DNA of 41,564 bases from Pseudomonadota bacterium (GTDB lineage: Bacteria; Pseudomonadota; Gammaproteobacteria; Burkholderiales; Burkholderiaceae). Made by a program: the position numbers and the translations under genes. Positions within the stretch are counted from its first letter, which is position 1, and each line of letters begins with the position of its first letter. Location of the stretch: assembly GCA_021783435.1 (NCBI GenBank), contig JAJXUC010000015.1, forward strand, positions 1 through 41,564, written 5' to 3'. The notes below the pieces were generated by a model. The model was not told the DNA's origin, did no database searches, and saw only the letters and a list, made by a program, of their open reading frames with translations. Positions 33,785 to 41,564 of the stretch are shown one piece after another.

Positions 33785-34645
33785 TCAAAACGCCTTGACG
33801 AGTTCCGCCCGCTTTTCGTCATACTCCTGCTTCGTGATCAGGCCGCGCTGGTACGCGTCCTTCAGAATCGCCAGTCGATGCTCGATCCCCTCGGGGCTGT
33901 TGCGCGGATAGTTCTGGCTGGGCTGCGGCACGGCCATGGGGGCTGCGGTGCTCGGCGCGTTCGGCGCTACGGCAGCGTTGGGGGTTGCAACCGCGTTGGG
34001 CGCCTGGATCTGCTGAAGCGCAATCTGCAGCCAGTCGGCCCGCTTGTTGCTCGCCATGGGACTCGACAACTGCACCTTGCCTGCAACGCTCCGGTTGCCA
34101 TAGTGGAAGACCGGCTTTTGCATGGAGCCGCGATATTGGTCGTAGAAGTTGTCGCGCGCGTCATGCACGATGAGATCGAGCTTGCCGTCATGCACGAAAA
34201 TCCGCCCCGTCACCGCCGTGGGCCCGACGAAGAACGCGCCGTTTCGGCGCGATGCGCTTGAAAAGACGATGTCCTGCCCTGGCTGCGCGGTCGCCAAGGC
34301 GTGCGCCAGCGCGGGCACCAGGTCTTCGAGCTCTGCGTTGCCGAACAAGGGTTCTTCCCCATCCTTGGCAGCGAAGTTGATCGAACTCAGGGCACGACCC
34401 AGGCCCTCGATGGGGAGCGTGACGGGCTGCTGGTTCGGCGCCGCGCCGCTCTCGGCCGGCACGATGTGAATCAGGGAAAACTCGCCGATCTGCCATTCGG
34501 TGCGACCCGGCTCGGCCATTGCCAGCCGCGGGGCGCTTTGCCCGAAGGCCGAGCCGAGCCACCCGGCCTGCGCCGCTGGGGTGCTGCCGAGAGACAAGGC
34601 TAGCGCCAGCCCGATGGGCGCGAGCAACGGGATTTTTGCGTTCAT
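33785..34645 (-). CDS. Secreted protein with C-terminal SHOCT domain
   Basis: 286 residues. The signal peptide ends near STPAAQAGWLG. The body (about 40-200) carries FVGPTAVTGRIFVHDGKLDLIVHDA and other short strands that look like a PH-like or small beta-sandwich domain; I do not recognise a named family. A linker of about 35 residues follows, repeating APNA and TPNA with many Ala, Pro and Gln. The last 33 residues, from IEHRLAILKDAYQRGLITKQ onward, are a clear SHOCT (short C-terminal) helix pair. SHOCT tails mediate assembly or binding in many secreted and membrane proteins. The start at 34645 has AGGA seven bases before it. The gene is alone between a hairpin and the porin terminator, with no link to sugar use. 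Confidence 0.85.
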   Translation of the reverse strand: MNAKIPLLAPIGLALALSLGSTPAAQAGWLGSAFGQSAPRLAMAEPGRTEWQIGEFSLIHIVPAESGAAPNQQPVTLPIEGLGRALSSINFAAKDGEEPLFGNAELEDLVPALAHALATAQPGQDIVFSSASRRNGAFFVGPTAVTGRIFVHDGKLDLIVHDARDNFYDQYRGSMQKPVFHYGNRSVAGKVQLSSPMASNKRADWLQIALQQIQAPNAVATPNAAVAPNAPSTAAPMAVPQPSQNYPRNSPEGIEHRLAILKDAYQRGLITKQEYDEKRAELVKAF

Positions 34646-34770
34646 GGTGCGTTCCTGCTTGATGATGAATGGGTGGATAACTCTAGCCTAATCCGCTCGG
34701 CCTTCCCGCGCAGGCAAGACCAGAGCTGCGCCCACAGCCTGCCGCGGTCCGCGTGCCCGACTCGGCCATA

Positions 34771-34809
34771 AAAAAAGCCAGCCCGCTTCCGAAGAAACGG
34801 CGCTGGCTC
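34771..34809 (-). terminator. Rho-independent terminator of the porin gene
   Basis: On the minus strand a 7-bp outer stem (arms 34803-34809 and 34777-34783), continuing with a further 3-bp stem, is followed by seven T residues (34771-34777). It begins about 50 bases after the porin stop. Confidence 0.88.
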
Positions 34810-34859
34810 AAGTCCTACTCTGGAGAGACTCGTAATGCAACGGGTCGCGAGACAACCGA

Positions 34860-36173
34860 TCAGAACCAGGTTTCGACCTGGACGCCGACGCTGTTGCCGC
34901 TGGTGGAGGCGCCACTGACACCATAGCCGGGCAGGCCGTTGTCACCGTTGTAGGGCCCAGCATTCGATGGGTCGTTCGCGGCGGCGGCATTCCAGGACGC
35001 ATGGGTGAAGTACAGGCGGATTTCAGGCCGCGAGTAATACACCTTGGCGTCGGGGACGATGCCAAGGCCGATGGTGGCGATGGTCAGCTTCTCGGTGGGG
35101 TTGCCGTCGGGGGATTTGGTCATGTGACCGAGCTGGCCGATGACCCGCAGGTTGTTGGTCAGGGCATAGGCGAAGCGCGCACCGATCGAGGTGTTTTTGT
35201 ACGCCACCAGGCCGTTGGAGTAGGCAACCAAATTGTTCGCCGAACCGGCATCGTGGTGGCCGTAGACCAAGTCGGCCTGGCCGCTGAAGTTGCCGACTTG
35301 CCAATTCAGCGCATCAGCAAGCCGCCAGGCCTTGGCGCTGGTGGGCGACAAAGGCGCACCAAAGTTTTGTGCCAGTGATGCCGAGCCACGCGCCAACTGC
35401 AACCACAACACGTTGCCGGCGCCGAGCGCAGGGATGTCCTGGTTGTGCTGGAGGCTGATCGCCTCACCCGTGGTGCCACCGACGGCGTTGCTCTTGGTCA
35501 CGGTACCCGTGATGCGCAATGTGCCGCCTGGGTTGACCGGGAGTCCGGTGTAGTCGAAGTTGAAGCGGCGTCCAGACAGTCCTGTCCCCGGGATTGCCGG
35601 GGCGCCATTGCCGGCGTCGCCAAAACCCTTATAAGAGTCAGAGCCGAAATACGCCAAGCCGAGTTTTCCGGGGCCAAGGCCGATATTGTCGGCACCGCCG
35701 CCCACGCCATCCATGCGCACGAAGAAATGGTCGAGCATGTCGATATTGGCGCGGCCGTAGAAACGCTTGCCGGCCCAGAAATGCACATTGGGGGCAAAGT
35801 CGACCCCGCTGATTTCCGAATACATCTGCTCGAAACTGGCCGACGACGTTCCGATGTCGGTGCCGGGGCTGTATTCGTTGATCATCACCATATTGTGGTA
35901 TTTGACCCCGTTCGCCGTGCCGTAATCGTTGAAACCGAATTCGCCGTACAAATTGCACTCATTACCCAGCCGGTAATGCCCCGCATCCACACCCGGCAGG
36001 TTGTAGCACTGACGCGACGGGCCGCCATTGGAGCTGGCGGACGTCGTGCCGGCGCCGGCACGAAAATAACCGTTGAAGCCGAACGTGTCGGCATGTGCTG
36101 GGGCGGCCATGCCGAAAGCCGCCGCCACCGCCAACCCCACGGCGGACAGATTCATCCTTGCAATAAGCTTCAT
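34860..36173 (-). CDS. LamB-family maltoporin-like outer-membrane sugar porin
   Basis: Trimeric 18-stranded channel for sugar diffusion across the outer membrane. 437 residues. The signal peptide ends at AAPAHA, and the mature N-terminus is DTFGFNGYFRAGAGTTS. LGNECNLYGEFGFND, FEQMYSEISGVDFAPNVHFWAGKRFYGR and DMLDHFFVRMDGVG are LamB hallmarks; the last includes the aromatic/polar constriction segment. The protein ends in VGVQVETWF, with the terminal Phe needed for outer-membrane assembly. GGAG lies nine bases before the ATG at 36173. It is downstream of the sugar epimerase gene on the same strand, with 345 bases of possible control DNA between, and has its own terminator. It may admit the oligosaccharide used by the CUT1 system to its right or by the galactoside island. 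Confidence 0.92.
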   Translation of the reverse strand: MKLIARMNLSAVGLAVAAAFGMAAPAHADTFGFNGYFRAGAGTTSASSNGGPSRQCYNLPGVDAGHYRLGNECNLYGEFGFNDYGTANGVKYHNMVMINEYSPGTDIGTSSASFEQMYSEISGVDFAPNVHFWAGKRFYGRANIDMLDHFFVRMDGVGGGADNIGLGPGKLGLAYFGSDSYKGFGDAGNGAPAIPGTGLSGRRFNFDYTGLPVNPGGTLRITGTVTKSNAVGGTTGEAISLQHNQDIPALGAGNVLWLQLARGSASLAQNFGAPLSPTSAKAWRLADALNWQVGNFSGQADLVYGHHDAGSANNLVAYSNGLVAYKNTSIGARFAYALTNNLRVIGQLGHMTKSPDGNPTEKLTIATIGLGIVPDAKVYYSRPEIRLYFTHASWNAAAANDPSNAGPYNGDNGLPGYGVSGASTSGNSVGVQVETWF

Positions 36174-36327
36174 GACTTTATCTCCGTTTATATAAATCCC
36201 GAGGCTTCAAGCTCGAAATTGTTGATGAAACGCCCTCTCGCGCCTCAAAAATCATTCTGTATCAAGTCACCACGTCTTGGATGTTGAATGGATTGGCCTC
36301 CTCCTCCTGACTCCCATGTCAATGTTT

Positions 36328-36342
36328 ATTCATAATATGAAT
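36328..36342. promoter_or_regulatory. Perfect inverted repeat, candidate operator for the porin
   Basis: ATTCATAATATGAAT: seven-base arms around a single central base, AT-rich, about 155 bases before the porin start. The perfect symmetry suggests a dimeric regulator site. Confidence 0.5.
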
Positions 36343-36367
36343 GCGTCTGACCATTCGCAAGCAAAGA

Positions 36368-36399
36368 GCAACATATTGCAATGCAGCATGTTGCAATGC
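36368..36399. repeat. Tandem near-repeat of 17 bases with period 15
   Basis: GCAACATATTGCAATGC (36368-36384) and GCAGCATGTTGCAATGC (36383-36399) match in 15 of 17 bases and overlap by two. The 15-base period is about one and a half helical turns. It is beside the palindrome at 36328-36342 and could be a regulator binding array. Confidence 0.5.
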
Positions 36400-36462
36400 C
36401 CCGACATTCCTTTTGCACCGGGTTTCCACGGCGGCGCGCACCAGAATGCGCAGGTCCGTCTG

Positions 36463-36474
36463 CGGGTTAACCCG
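36463..36474. repeat. 12-base palindrome behind the epimerase gene
   Basis: CGGGTTAACCCG is its own reverse complement. Flanking TCTG and CAGA can extend it with a 2-base bulge. It lies about 45 bases after the epimerase stop and may be a 3'-end hairpin or an operator. Confidence 0.4.
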
Positions 36475-36518
36475 GTCAGATTTCCAGACCACTTGCTGGT
36501 GTTCACTGCGCGGACGCC

Positions 36519-38072
36519 TCATGTCTGGCTCGCCTGAAAATCGCACACCAGAATGGCTGCCAGATCCGCCCTCAGGCTTTGCGCGAAGGCACTGTGCGCC
36601 GGATGGTGGAGATAGGTGTCGCGGTCCGCGGTGTCGAGAAAACTCAGCATGGCGACGTGGGTGTAGCCATGATCCAGCCGCTCGGGGCTGATGTTGGAGC
36701 CTGCCTCCACCGCTGCGATGCCGCTGATGCGCGTGGCCATTTGGGCGAAACCCTGCAGATGCTGCGCGATGCGCGCCTGTGAAGTTTCAGGCGCGAACCT
36801 CATCAGCACCACATGGCGCAGCCGCGCCTGCGCGGCGCCCAGGGCGCGCAGCACGTCGTGGCAGGCGCCCATGGTGTGATAGTCGGTCTTGCCGGCGGGG
36901 CTTTTCTCGTCGGTCAGCTTGGTGTTGTCGGGAGCGAGGATGCGATACCAGGCGCCGTGGACGTGATCGACGAAGTGCGTCCAGGCATAAGCCCAGATGC
37001 GGTCGTACCAGTCCCAGTAGCGCTGCTCGCCCAGACGCAGCGCGAGGTGCGCGGCGGCGGCCAGACTTTCGGCCTGGACCCAGAAATATTTGTCGCCATC
37101 GCAAACCGCGCCATCGGGGTCGAAACCGTAGACCAGGCCGCCATGCGCCTCGTCCCAGCCGCGGCGCATGGCGGTGTCGAAGAAGGTCTGCGCACGCCGC
37201 AGCAGCCACTCGGGCCGCGCGTTGGCGGGCAGGCGCTGTTCGAGTTGCAGCAGCAGCTTGGCCCATTCGGTGAGGTGGCCGGTCTGGTAGCCCCAGGGGC
37301 GGAAGATGTTGGTCTTGTCGTGGCGGTTGAAGTCCCAGTCCACGCTCCAGTCGGCGCGGTAGTGCTCCCAGACCAATCCACCAGCCAGGTCGGCCTGTCG
37401 CAGCGCGACGGACTCGGCCAGCCGCAGCGCGCGCTGCAGGTAGCGTTGCTCGCCGGTGGCGTCGAAGGCGGCGAGCAGGGCTTCGCAGGCATGCATATTG
37501 GCGTTTTGGCCGCGGTAGGGGCCCAGGCGCCAGTCGGGCGTGGCTTCGTCGGCGTAGAGGCCGTGCTGCGGTTCCCAGAAGCGCTGCTCCATCAGCGCCC
37601 AGGTCTGTTCGAGGCCGGCCCGCGCATCCTCCAGGCCAGCCATCAGCGCATGGGCGTGGGCCAGCAGCACGAAGGCCAGGCCATAGCAATGGTTGGTGCC
37701 GTCGCGCACCGTGGCATGGCCGTCACGCCAGTCGATCTCCCAGGCGTAGCCGCCTTGCGGCTGGGCATGGCCATGCTGCAGAAAGGCGAGCGCATGGCGG
37801 GTGCGCTCCAGGTCTTCGGCCTGGCCGAAGCGGCGGTAGGCGGTGGCGTGGTTGAAGACGAAGCGGGCACTGCTGACGAGGTGGCGGGTGTGCGCGTCGT
37901 ACACCGTGCCATCGTCCTTGTAGTAGTGATGAAAGCCGCCGCTCGGGTCGACGCCATGGGAGGCATAGAAAGCCAGGGTGCGGCGGATATGCTCGCGCAG
38001 GAACCCGGGCGCCCGAAAGTCGTCCACGGCTGGAACGGCCGACGGTACTGATGGAGAAGCGAGAGCGGCCAT
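36519..38072 (-). CDS. AGE-family sugar epimerase/isomerase fused to a Dabb domain
   Basis: 517 residues in two parts. Residues 17-412 are an (alpha/alpha)6 barrel of the N-acylglucosamine 2-epimerase family, which also holds D-mannose isomerase and cellobiose epimerase. Seen are VSSARFVFNHATAYRRFG, NHCYGLAFVLLAHAHAL, GQNANMHACEALLAAFDATG, the catalytic block GYQTGHLTEWAKLL with H266, and KTDYHTMGACHDVLRAL with H399. Residues 419-513 form a second unit, starting RHVVLMRFAPETSQARI and ending DLAAILVCDF, that matches stress-responsive Dabb domains. The barrel is of normal length and the fusion is in frame without a break. The start ATG at 38072 follows the oxidoreductase stop by six bases. Likely role: isomerise or epimerise a sugar delivered by the adjacent CUT1 system. 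The Dabb part may help folding, dimerisation or substrate handling. Confidence 0.85.
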   Translation of the reverse strand: MAALASPSVPSAVPAVDDFRAPGFLREHIRRTLAFYASHGVDPSGGFHHYYKDDGTVYDAHTRHLVSSARFVFNHATAYRRFGQAEDLERTRHALAFLQHGHAQPQGGYAWEIDWRDGHATVRDGTNHCYGLAFVLLAHAHALMAGLEDARAGLEQTWALMEQRFWEPQHGLYADEATPDWRLGPYRGQNANMHACEALLAAFDATGEQRYLQRALRLAESVALRQADLAGGLVWEHYRADWSVDWDFNRHDKTNIFRPWGYQTGHLTEWAKLLLQLEQRLPANARPEWLLRRAQTFFDTAMRRGWDEAHGGLVYGFDPDGAVCDGDKYFWVQAESLAAAAHLALRLGEQRYWDWYDRIWAYAWTHFVDHVHGAWYRILAPDNTKLTDEKSPAGKTDYHTMGACHDVLRALGAAQARLRHVVLMRFAPETSQARIAQHLQGFAQMATRISGIAAVEAGSNISPERLDHGYTHVAMLSFLDTADRDTYLHHPAHSAFAQSLRADLAAILVCDFQASQT

Positions 38073-38078
38073 GACACA

Positions 38079-39077
38079 TCAAGCCGAAGCAGCAATGGCC
38101 TGGCCGCAGCCGCTGGAGGCGGACGCCAGGCCAGCCAGGGCGACCGCCACCGAGCGCAAGCCGTCCACGCCGCTGGCCAGCGGTGCGCCATGTCCCGCGC
38201 AGGCGGACACGAAGGCGCGCACGGACTGGGCATGCAGGTCGGCATGCCCGACGGGGATGGCGTGCTCGCCTCGGGCGTCGCGCAGGGTGATGACGGGCGT
38301 GCCCGAGACGGTGAGGGATTGCATGCAGTTGAGCGTGCCCTCGGTGCCGAGCAGGTCCAGGCGTGTGAGGGTATGCGCGGCGACGAAGGATTCGTGCAAC
38401 TGTGCCAGCACCCCGCCCTCGAACGCCACGATGCTCATGGCGCCGTCCTCCAAGCCGGCCTGGGTCAGGCCGTTGTGCTGCGCCACGGTGTGGATGGTCT
38501 GTGGCTCCGTGCCCAGCACGAAGCGCAGCAGATCCACATCGTGCACCAGGATGTCGAGCACCACGCCGCCGCCGGCATCCGGCTGGTTCAGGCGCCAGCC
38601 ATGCAGCTGACGCGGCAGGCTCACGGCGTGCGACAACTGCACGCCATGCACGCGGCCGATGGCGCCCTCGGCGAGGAGCTCGCGCAGGCGCTGGTGCGCG
38701 AGTGATCCGCGCAGATGGTGGTTGGTGGCGAGGACCCGCTTGCGCAGCGCGGCGTGCCGCACCATCTGCGCGGCATCGTCGAGGTTGATCGCCAGGGGCT
38801 TTTCGCACAGCACATGGCAGCCGGCGTCGAGCGCGGCCAGGGTTTGCGGGGCATGCAGCTCGTTGGTCGAGCTGATGTAGACCGCGTCGGGCCGGGCCTG
38901 GGTGAACAGCGCGTTCAGGTCGGTGTAGCTCTGGGCGACGCCCTGCGCCGCAGCGAAGTCGCGGCCGCGCTCCGCGCTGCGCGAATAGACGCCGACCAAC
39001 TCCTGGCCCTCGATGCCACGCATCGAGGCGCAAACGCGCTCAGCAATCCGGCTGGCTCCGATCAATCCCCAACGCAT
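38079..39077 (-). CDS. Gfo/Idh/MocA-family sugar oxidoreductase
   Basis: 332 residues. The N-terminal Rossmann domain begins MRWGLIGASRIAERVCASM and includes AVYISSTNELHAPQTLAALDAG and the hallmark HVLCEKPLAINLDDA, with the lysine of the EKP motif. The C-terminal half is the usual sheet with GGGVVLDILVHDVDLLRFVLG, carrying the conserved Asp and His. These enzymes oxidise or reduce a sugar or inositol with NAD(P). ATG at 39077 has GAGGA about eight bases upstream, better than the GTG at 39101. It stands between the CUT1 ATPase and the epimerase, on the same strand, so the imported sugar is probably both oxidised and epimerised. Substrate unknown. Confidence 0.9.
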   Translation of the reverse strand: MRWGLIGASRIAERVCASMRGIEGQELVGVYSRSAERGRDFAAAQGVAQSYTDLNALFTQARPDAVYISSTNELHAPQTLAALDAGCHVLCEKPLAINLDDAAQMVRHAALRKRVLATNHHLRGSLAHQRLRELLAEGAIGRVHGVQLSHAVSLPRQLHGWRLNQPDAGGGVVLDILVHDVDLLRFVLGTEPQTIHTVAQHNGLTQAGLEDGAMSIVAFEGGVLAQLHESFVAAHTLTRLDLLGTEGTLNCMQSLTVSGTPVITLRDARGEHAIPVGHADLHAQSVRAFVSACAGHGAPLASGVDGLRSVAVALAGLASASSGCGQAIAASA

Positions 39078-39146
39078 CTCATCGTCCTCGCTGTTGTCCA
39101 CATCGTGAGTTGCCGAAACGCCGATCGCGGCGGCCCGACTGTGTTC

Positions 39147-40265
39147 TCACGCCCCGATACGCGCTTCTGTCTTGAGGTCGAAGCAGACCAGTTTGCTCAG
39201 ATCGAGGAACAGATCGACGTCCTGACCAATCCGCAGTTCCGCATCGGGTTCGAGACGGGCGGTGAACTCGACACCACCGATCTGCAGCACGACCAGCGTG
39301 TCGGAACCTGTCGGCTCGATCACTTCGACACGGGCACGCACCGCACAACGCAGCGGACCGGCCGCGCCGCGGTCGTGCGACAGGCAGATGGCTTCCGCGC
39401 GCAACCCCATGAGCACTTCCTGCCCGATATGAGCCGAGAGATCGACCTGCGCGGTGGGAACATCGATGATCGCCTTGCTCCCCTGCGCGCCGCCCAAGGT
39501 GAGTTGCCAGCCGATGTCCGAACGGGTGACATGAACCTTGGCCAGATTCATGCGCGGCGAGCCCATGAAGCTGGCGACAAAGGTGTTGGAGGGGCGGTTG
39601 TAGATCTCGTAGGGCGTGCCCAGTTGCTGGATGACACCGCCCTTCATCACCGCGATGCGGGTGGCCAGGGTCATGGCCTCGATCTGGTCGTGGGTGACGT
39701 AGACGATGGTGGCGCGCAGGCGCTGGTGCAGCTTCTTGAGCTCGGTGCGCATGTCCAGACGCAGTTGCGCGTCGAGGTTGGACAGGGGTTCGTCGAACAG
39801 ATAAAGCTTGGGTTCGCGCGCCAGTGCGCGGCCAATGGCGACACGCTGGCGCTGGCCGCCGGAGAGCTGGCGCGGCTTGCGGTCGAGCAGGTGTTCGATG
39901 TGCAGCAGCGCGGCCACACTGCGCACGCGCTCGGCACGCTGCGCCTTGGGCACCTTGCGCATGGCCAACGGGAACTCGATGTTCTTTTCCACCGTCATGT
40001 TCGGGTACAGCGCGTAGGACTGGAACACCATGGAGATGTTGCGGTCCGCCGGCCCCAGCGCGGTGATGTCCTGATCGTCCAGCCGCAGGGAGCCGCCCGT
40101 GGGCTCTTCCAGCCCGGCGATGATGTTCATCAGCGTGCTCTTGCCACAACCCGATGGACCGACGAGGACGAGGAATTCGCCATCGGCCATCTGAATGGTG
40201 ACGTCGTGCAGCACCTTGACGGCGCCGAAGCTCTTGTTGACAGCGAGGAGGTCGAGGGTTGCCAT
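39147..40265 (-). CDS. CUT1 ABC transporter ATPase (UgpC/MalK type), second copy
   Basis: 372 residues. Walker [14 protein letters not shown]-loop [14 protein letters not shown], signature [14 protein letters not shown], Walker [14 protein letters not shown] and H-loop YVTHDQIEAMTLA are intact. The C-terminal OB-like regulatory domain begins after FVASFMGSPRMNLA. ATG at 40265 follows the MalG-like stop by five bases, so it is part of the operon. The frame upstream of it is a shadow of the permease. Compared with the copy at 17144-18298 it shares the core motifs but differs in the C-terminal domain, as expected for a distinct transporter. Confidence 0.93.
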   Translation of the reverse strand: MATLDLLAVNKSFGAVKVLHDVTIQMADGEFLVLVGPSGCGKSTLMNIIAGLEEPTGGSLRLDDQDITALGPADRNISMVFQSYALYPNMTVEKNIEFPLAMRKVPKAQRAERVRSVAALLHIEHLLDRKPRQLSGGQRQRVAIGRALAREPKLYLFDEPLSNLDAQLRLDMRTELKKLHQRLRATIVYVTHDQIEAMTLATRIAVMKGGVIQQLGTPYEIYNRPSNTFVASFMGSPRMNLAKVHVTRSDIGWQLTLGGAQGSKAIIDVPTAQVDLSAHIGQEVLMGLRAEAICLSHDRGAAGPLRCAVRARVEVIEPTGSDTLVVLQIGGVEFTARLEPDAELRIGQDVDLFLDLSKLVCFDLKTEARIGA

Positions 40266-40270
40266 GTGTT

Positions 40271-41164
40271 TCAGCCCTTGACGGAGCCCGCCATGAGGCC
40301 CCGCACGAAATACTTGCCGGAAAGGATGTAGACAATCAGCGTGGGGACCGCGGCGATGATGGCTGCGGCGAAATACACGTTGTATTCCTTGACGCCCATG
40401 GAGCTGTTGACCAGGTTGTTCAACGCCACCGTCAGGGGCGAAGAGGAGTAGCTGCTGAACGTGGAGCCGAAGAGGAACTCGTTCCAGATGTTGGTGAATT
40501 GCCAGATGACGGTGACCACGATGATGGGCGCGCTGTTGGGCAGGAGGATGCGCCACAGCACGCCGAAGAAGCCCGCTCCGTCCATGCGCGCCGAACGCAC
40601 CAGTTCATGGGGAAACGCGGAGTAGTAATTGCGGAAAAACAGTGTGACGAAGCCGATGCCGTACACCACGTTCACGAAGATCAGGCCCTTGATGGTGCCC
40701 GACATGCCCAGCACACCCAACAGGCGCGCCATGGGAATGAGCACGATCTGGAAGGGGATGAACACCGCGAACAGCAAGCCCGCGTAAAGCCACTGGGAGC
40801 CCCGAAACTGATACTGGGTGAGGATGTAGCCATTGAGCGCGCCAATCATCGTGGAGATGGCCACGGCCGGGATGGCGATGAGAAAGGAGTTGAGAAAATA
40901 GGGTTTGAGGCCATGCGCCGAAACACCGATTTGCGCCGTACCCCATGCGGTGAGCCATGGCTGCAGGGTCCAGCGCCCGGGCAGGGCGATGAGGTTGCCG
41001 GTTTCGATTTCGCTCAGCGGCTTGAACGCGTTGACCAGCATCACATACAGCGGGATCAGAAAAATCAGCGCCATGACAATGAGCACGGCGTAGAGCGCCA
41101 CGCGCGAGGCGCGCAGGCGCGGCACGGCGCGGGCGCCCGGAACTGCAAGGGCATGCTCAGCCAT
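40271..41164 (-). CDS. CUT1 sugar ABC transporter permease (MalG-like)
   Basis: 297 residues with six predicted helices. It opens with a short cytosolic head and SRVALYAVLIVMALIFLIPLYVMLVNAFKP, the typical MalG start. The cytosolic contact segment reads HELVRSARMDGAGFFGVLWRILLP, in which the usual EAA is replaced by RSA, an acceptable variant. It ends YFVRGLMAGSVKG, the family C-terminus. ATG at 41164 has GGAG eight bases before it and overlaps the preceding permease gene by eight bases. It is the second permease of the right-hand transporter. Confidence 0.92.
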   Translation of the reverse strand: MAEHALAVPGARAVPRLRASRVALYAVLIVMALIFLIPLYVMLVNAFKPLSEIETGNLIALPGRWTLQPWLTAWGTAQIGVSAHGLKPYFLNSFLIAIPAVAISTMIGALNGYILTQYQFRGSQWLYAGLLFAVFIPFQIVLIPMARLLGVLGMSGTIKGLIFVNVVYGIGFVTLFFRNYYSAFPHELVRSARMDGAGFFGVLWRILLPNSAPIIVVTVIWQFTNIWNEFLFGSTFSSYSSSPLTVALNNLVNSSMGVKEYNVYFAAAIIAAVPTLIVYILSGKYFVRGLMAGSVKG

Positions 41165-41564
41165 GTTGGATTCTCCGGACTTCACTCACCAGATAGGGCA
41201 GCACGAACAGGCCCACGGCCAGCAGCATGAGGACCGAACTGGCCGACCCCACGCCCATCTCGCTGCGCGTGAAGGTGTATTGGTACATGAACACCGAGGG
41301 CAGCCAACTGCCGTTGGCCGGGCCGCCGCTGGTCAGTGCCACCACCAGGTCGTACGACTTGATCGCCATGGTCACCAGCACCACGAAGGCCGAGGCAAAA
41401 ACGGGCGCGAGTTGCGGAATGATGACGTGCACATAGATTTGCCAGGTGCGAGCGCCGTCGATGCGCGCCGCGTTCACCGGCTCGGTGTCGATGCCGCGCA
41501 GCCCGGCGATGAACATGGCCATGATGAATCCGGTGGCCTGCCAGATGGCAGCGACCACGATGCA
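41157..41564 (-). CDS. CUT1 sugar ABC transporter permease (MalF-like), 5' end outside window
   Basis: C-terminal 135 or so residues of a MalF-like permease; the frame is open through the last base of the window. It contains the EAA-type loop VNAARIDGARTWQIYVHVIIP and the following helices FASAFVVLVTMAIKSYDLVVALTSGGPANGS and SSVLMLLAVGLFVLPYLV. In such operons the binding-protein gene usually precedes this permease, so it probably lies just past 41564. Confidence 0.92.
   Translation of the reverse strand, partial: CIVVAAIWQATGFIMAMFIAGLRGIDTEPVNAARIDGARTWQIYVHVIIPQLAPVFASAFVVLVTMAIKSYDLVVALTSGGPANGSWLPSVFMYQYTFTRSEMGVGSASSVLMLLAVGLFVLPYLVSEVRRIQHG

Larger units (their letters stand above)
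36174..36518. promoter_or_regulatory. Palindrome-rich region upstream of the porin
   Basis: A 345-base gap between porin and epimerase genes that is poorer in G+C than the flanking genes over 36174-36400. It holds an inverted repeat close to the porin start (36200-36215), a perfect 15-base palindrome (36328-36342), two 17-base near-repeats (36368-36399) and a 12-base palindrome (36463-36474). The porin thus seems to have its own regulated promoter. No convincing coding sequence. Confidence 0.55.

Noticed and set aside
36813..38051. Open frame of 412 codons on the + strand
   Set aside because: It is antisense to the AGE barrel; composition is typical of shadow frames.
1..41564. CRISPR arrays, tRNA or rRNA genes, insertion sequences, attachment sites
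   Set aside because: Looked for repeated spacers, cloverleaf ends, transposase motifs and flanking direct repeats; none were seen by eye.

Overview
The window is GC-rich chromosomal DNA (41 of 60 bases are G or C at 30001-30060) from a Gram-negative bacterium. A LamB-type porin, periplasmic binding proteins with signal peptides and a membrane diguanylate cyclase show an outer membrane and periplasm. The protein styles and gene mix look most like a betaproteobacterium of the order Burkholderiales. That is an inference from resemblance, not from a marker gene. I see no rRNA, tRNA, CRISPR array, insertion sequence or phage gene.

Left edge (1-4058): the end of an alanine-rich protein with a good terminator, a GGDEF diguanylate cyclase with an intact I-site, an NADPH-dependent FMN reductase, and a pirin gene broken by a small internal deletion.

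Galactoside island (4088-20163): a GntR/FadR-type regulator (DgoR-like) sits back to back with a dgoK-dgoA pair. From 20107 down to 6647 runs an all-minus-strand, tightly packed ten-gene operon. Its order is IlvD/Edd-type sugar-acid dehydratase, CUT1 ATPase, GH42 beta-galactosidase, sugar-binding protein, two CUT1 permeases, GH36 alpha-galactosidase, SDR sugar dehydrogenase, SMP-30 lactonase and a GlpD-type glycerol-3-phosphate dehydrogenase. Together with dgoK and dgoA this is a complete oxidative (De Ley-Doudoroff) galactose route, from uptake of a galactoside to pyruvate and glyceraldehyde 3-phosphate. The same 14-base sequence occurs in the dgoR/dgoK intergenic region (4832-4845) and, inverted, before the dehydratase (20150-20163). 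It overlaps a possible -10 element each time, so one repressor probably controls both ends of the locus.

CUT2 region (20427-33711): a minus-strand operon encodes a ribose/fructose-type ABC transporter, a RbsD/FucU mutarotase, a ROK repressor and a Gpr/YghZ-type L-glyceraldehyde-3-phosphate reductase. Diverging from it is an AraC regulator. It is followed by a polyol-dehydrogenase-like zinc enzyme, an FGGY sugar kinase and a second CUT2 (XylFGH-like) transporter. The 446-base gap between the two units holds several inverted repeats.

Right region (33785-41564): a secreted SHOCT-domain protein, then a minus-strand cluster with two CUT1 permeases (one cut by the window edge), a CUT1 ATPase, a Gfo/Idh/MocA oxidoreductase, an AGE-family sugar epimerase/isomerase fused to a C-terminal Dabb domain, and a LamB-like porin with its own terminator and a palindrome-rich upstream region.

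The window is therefore a sugar-scavenging hub with four ABC importers and three sugar-type transcription regulators. Most gene products are assigned to families from visible motifs; exact substrates are inferred from context.
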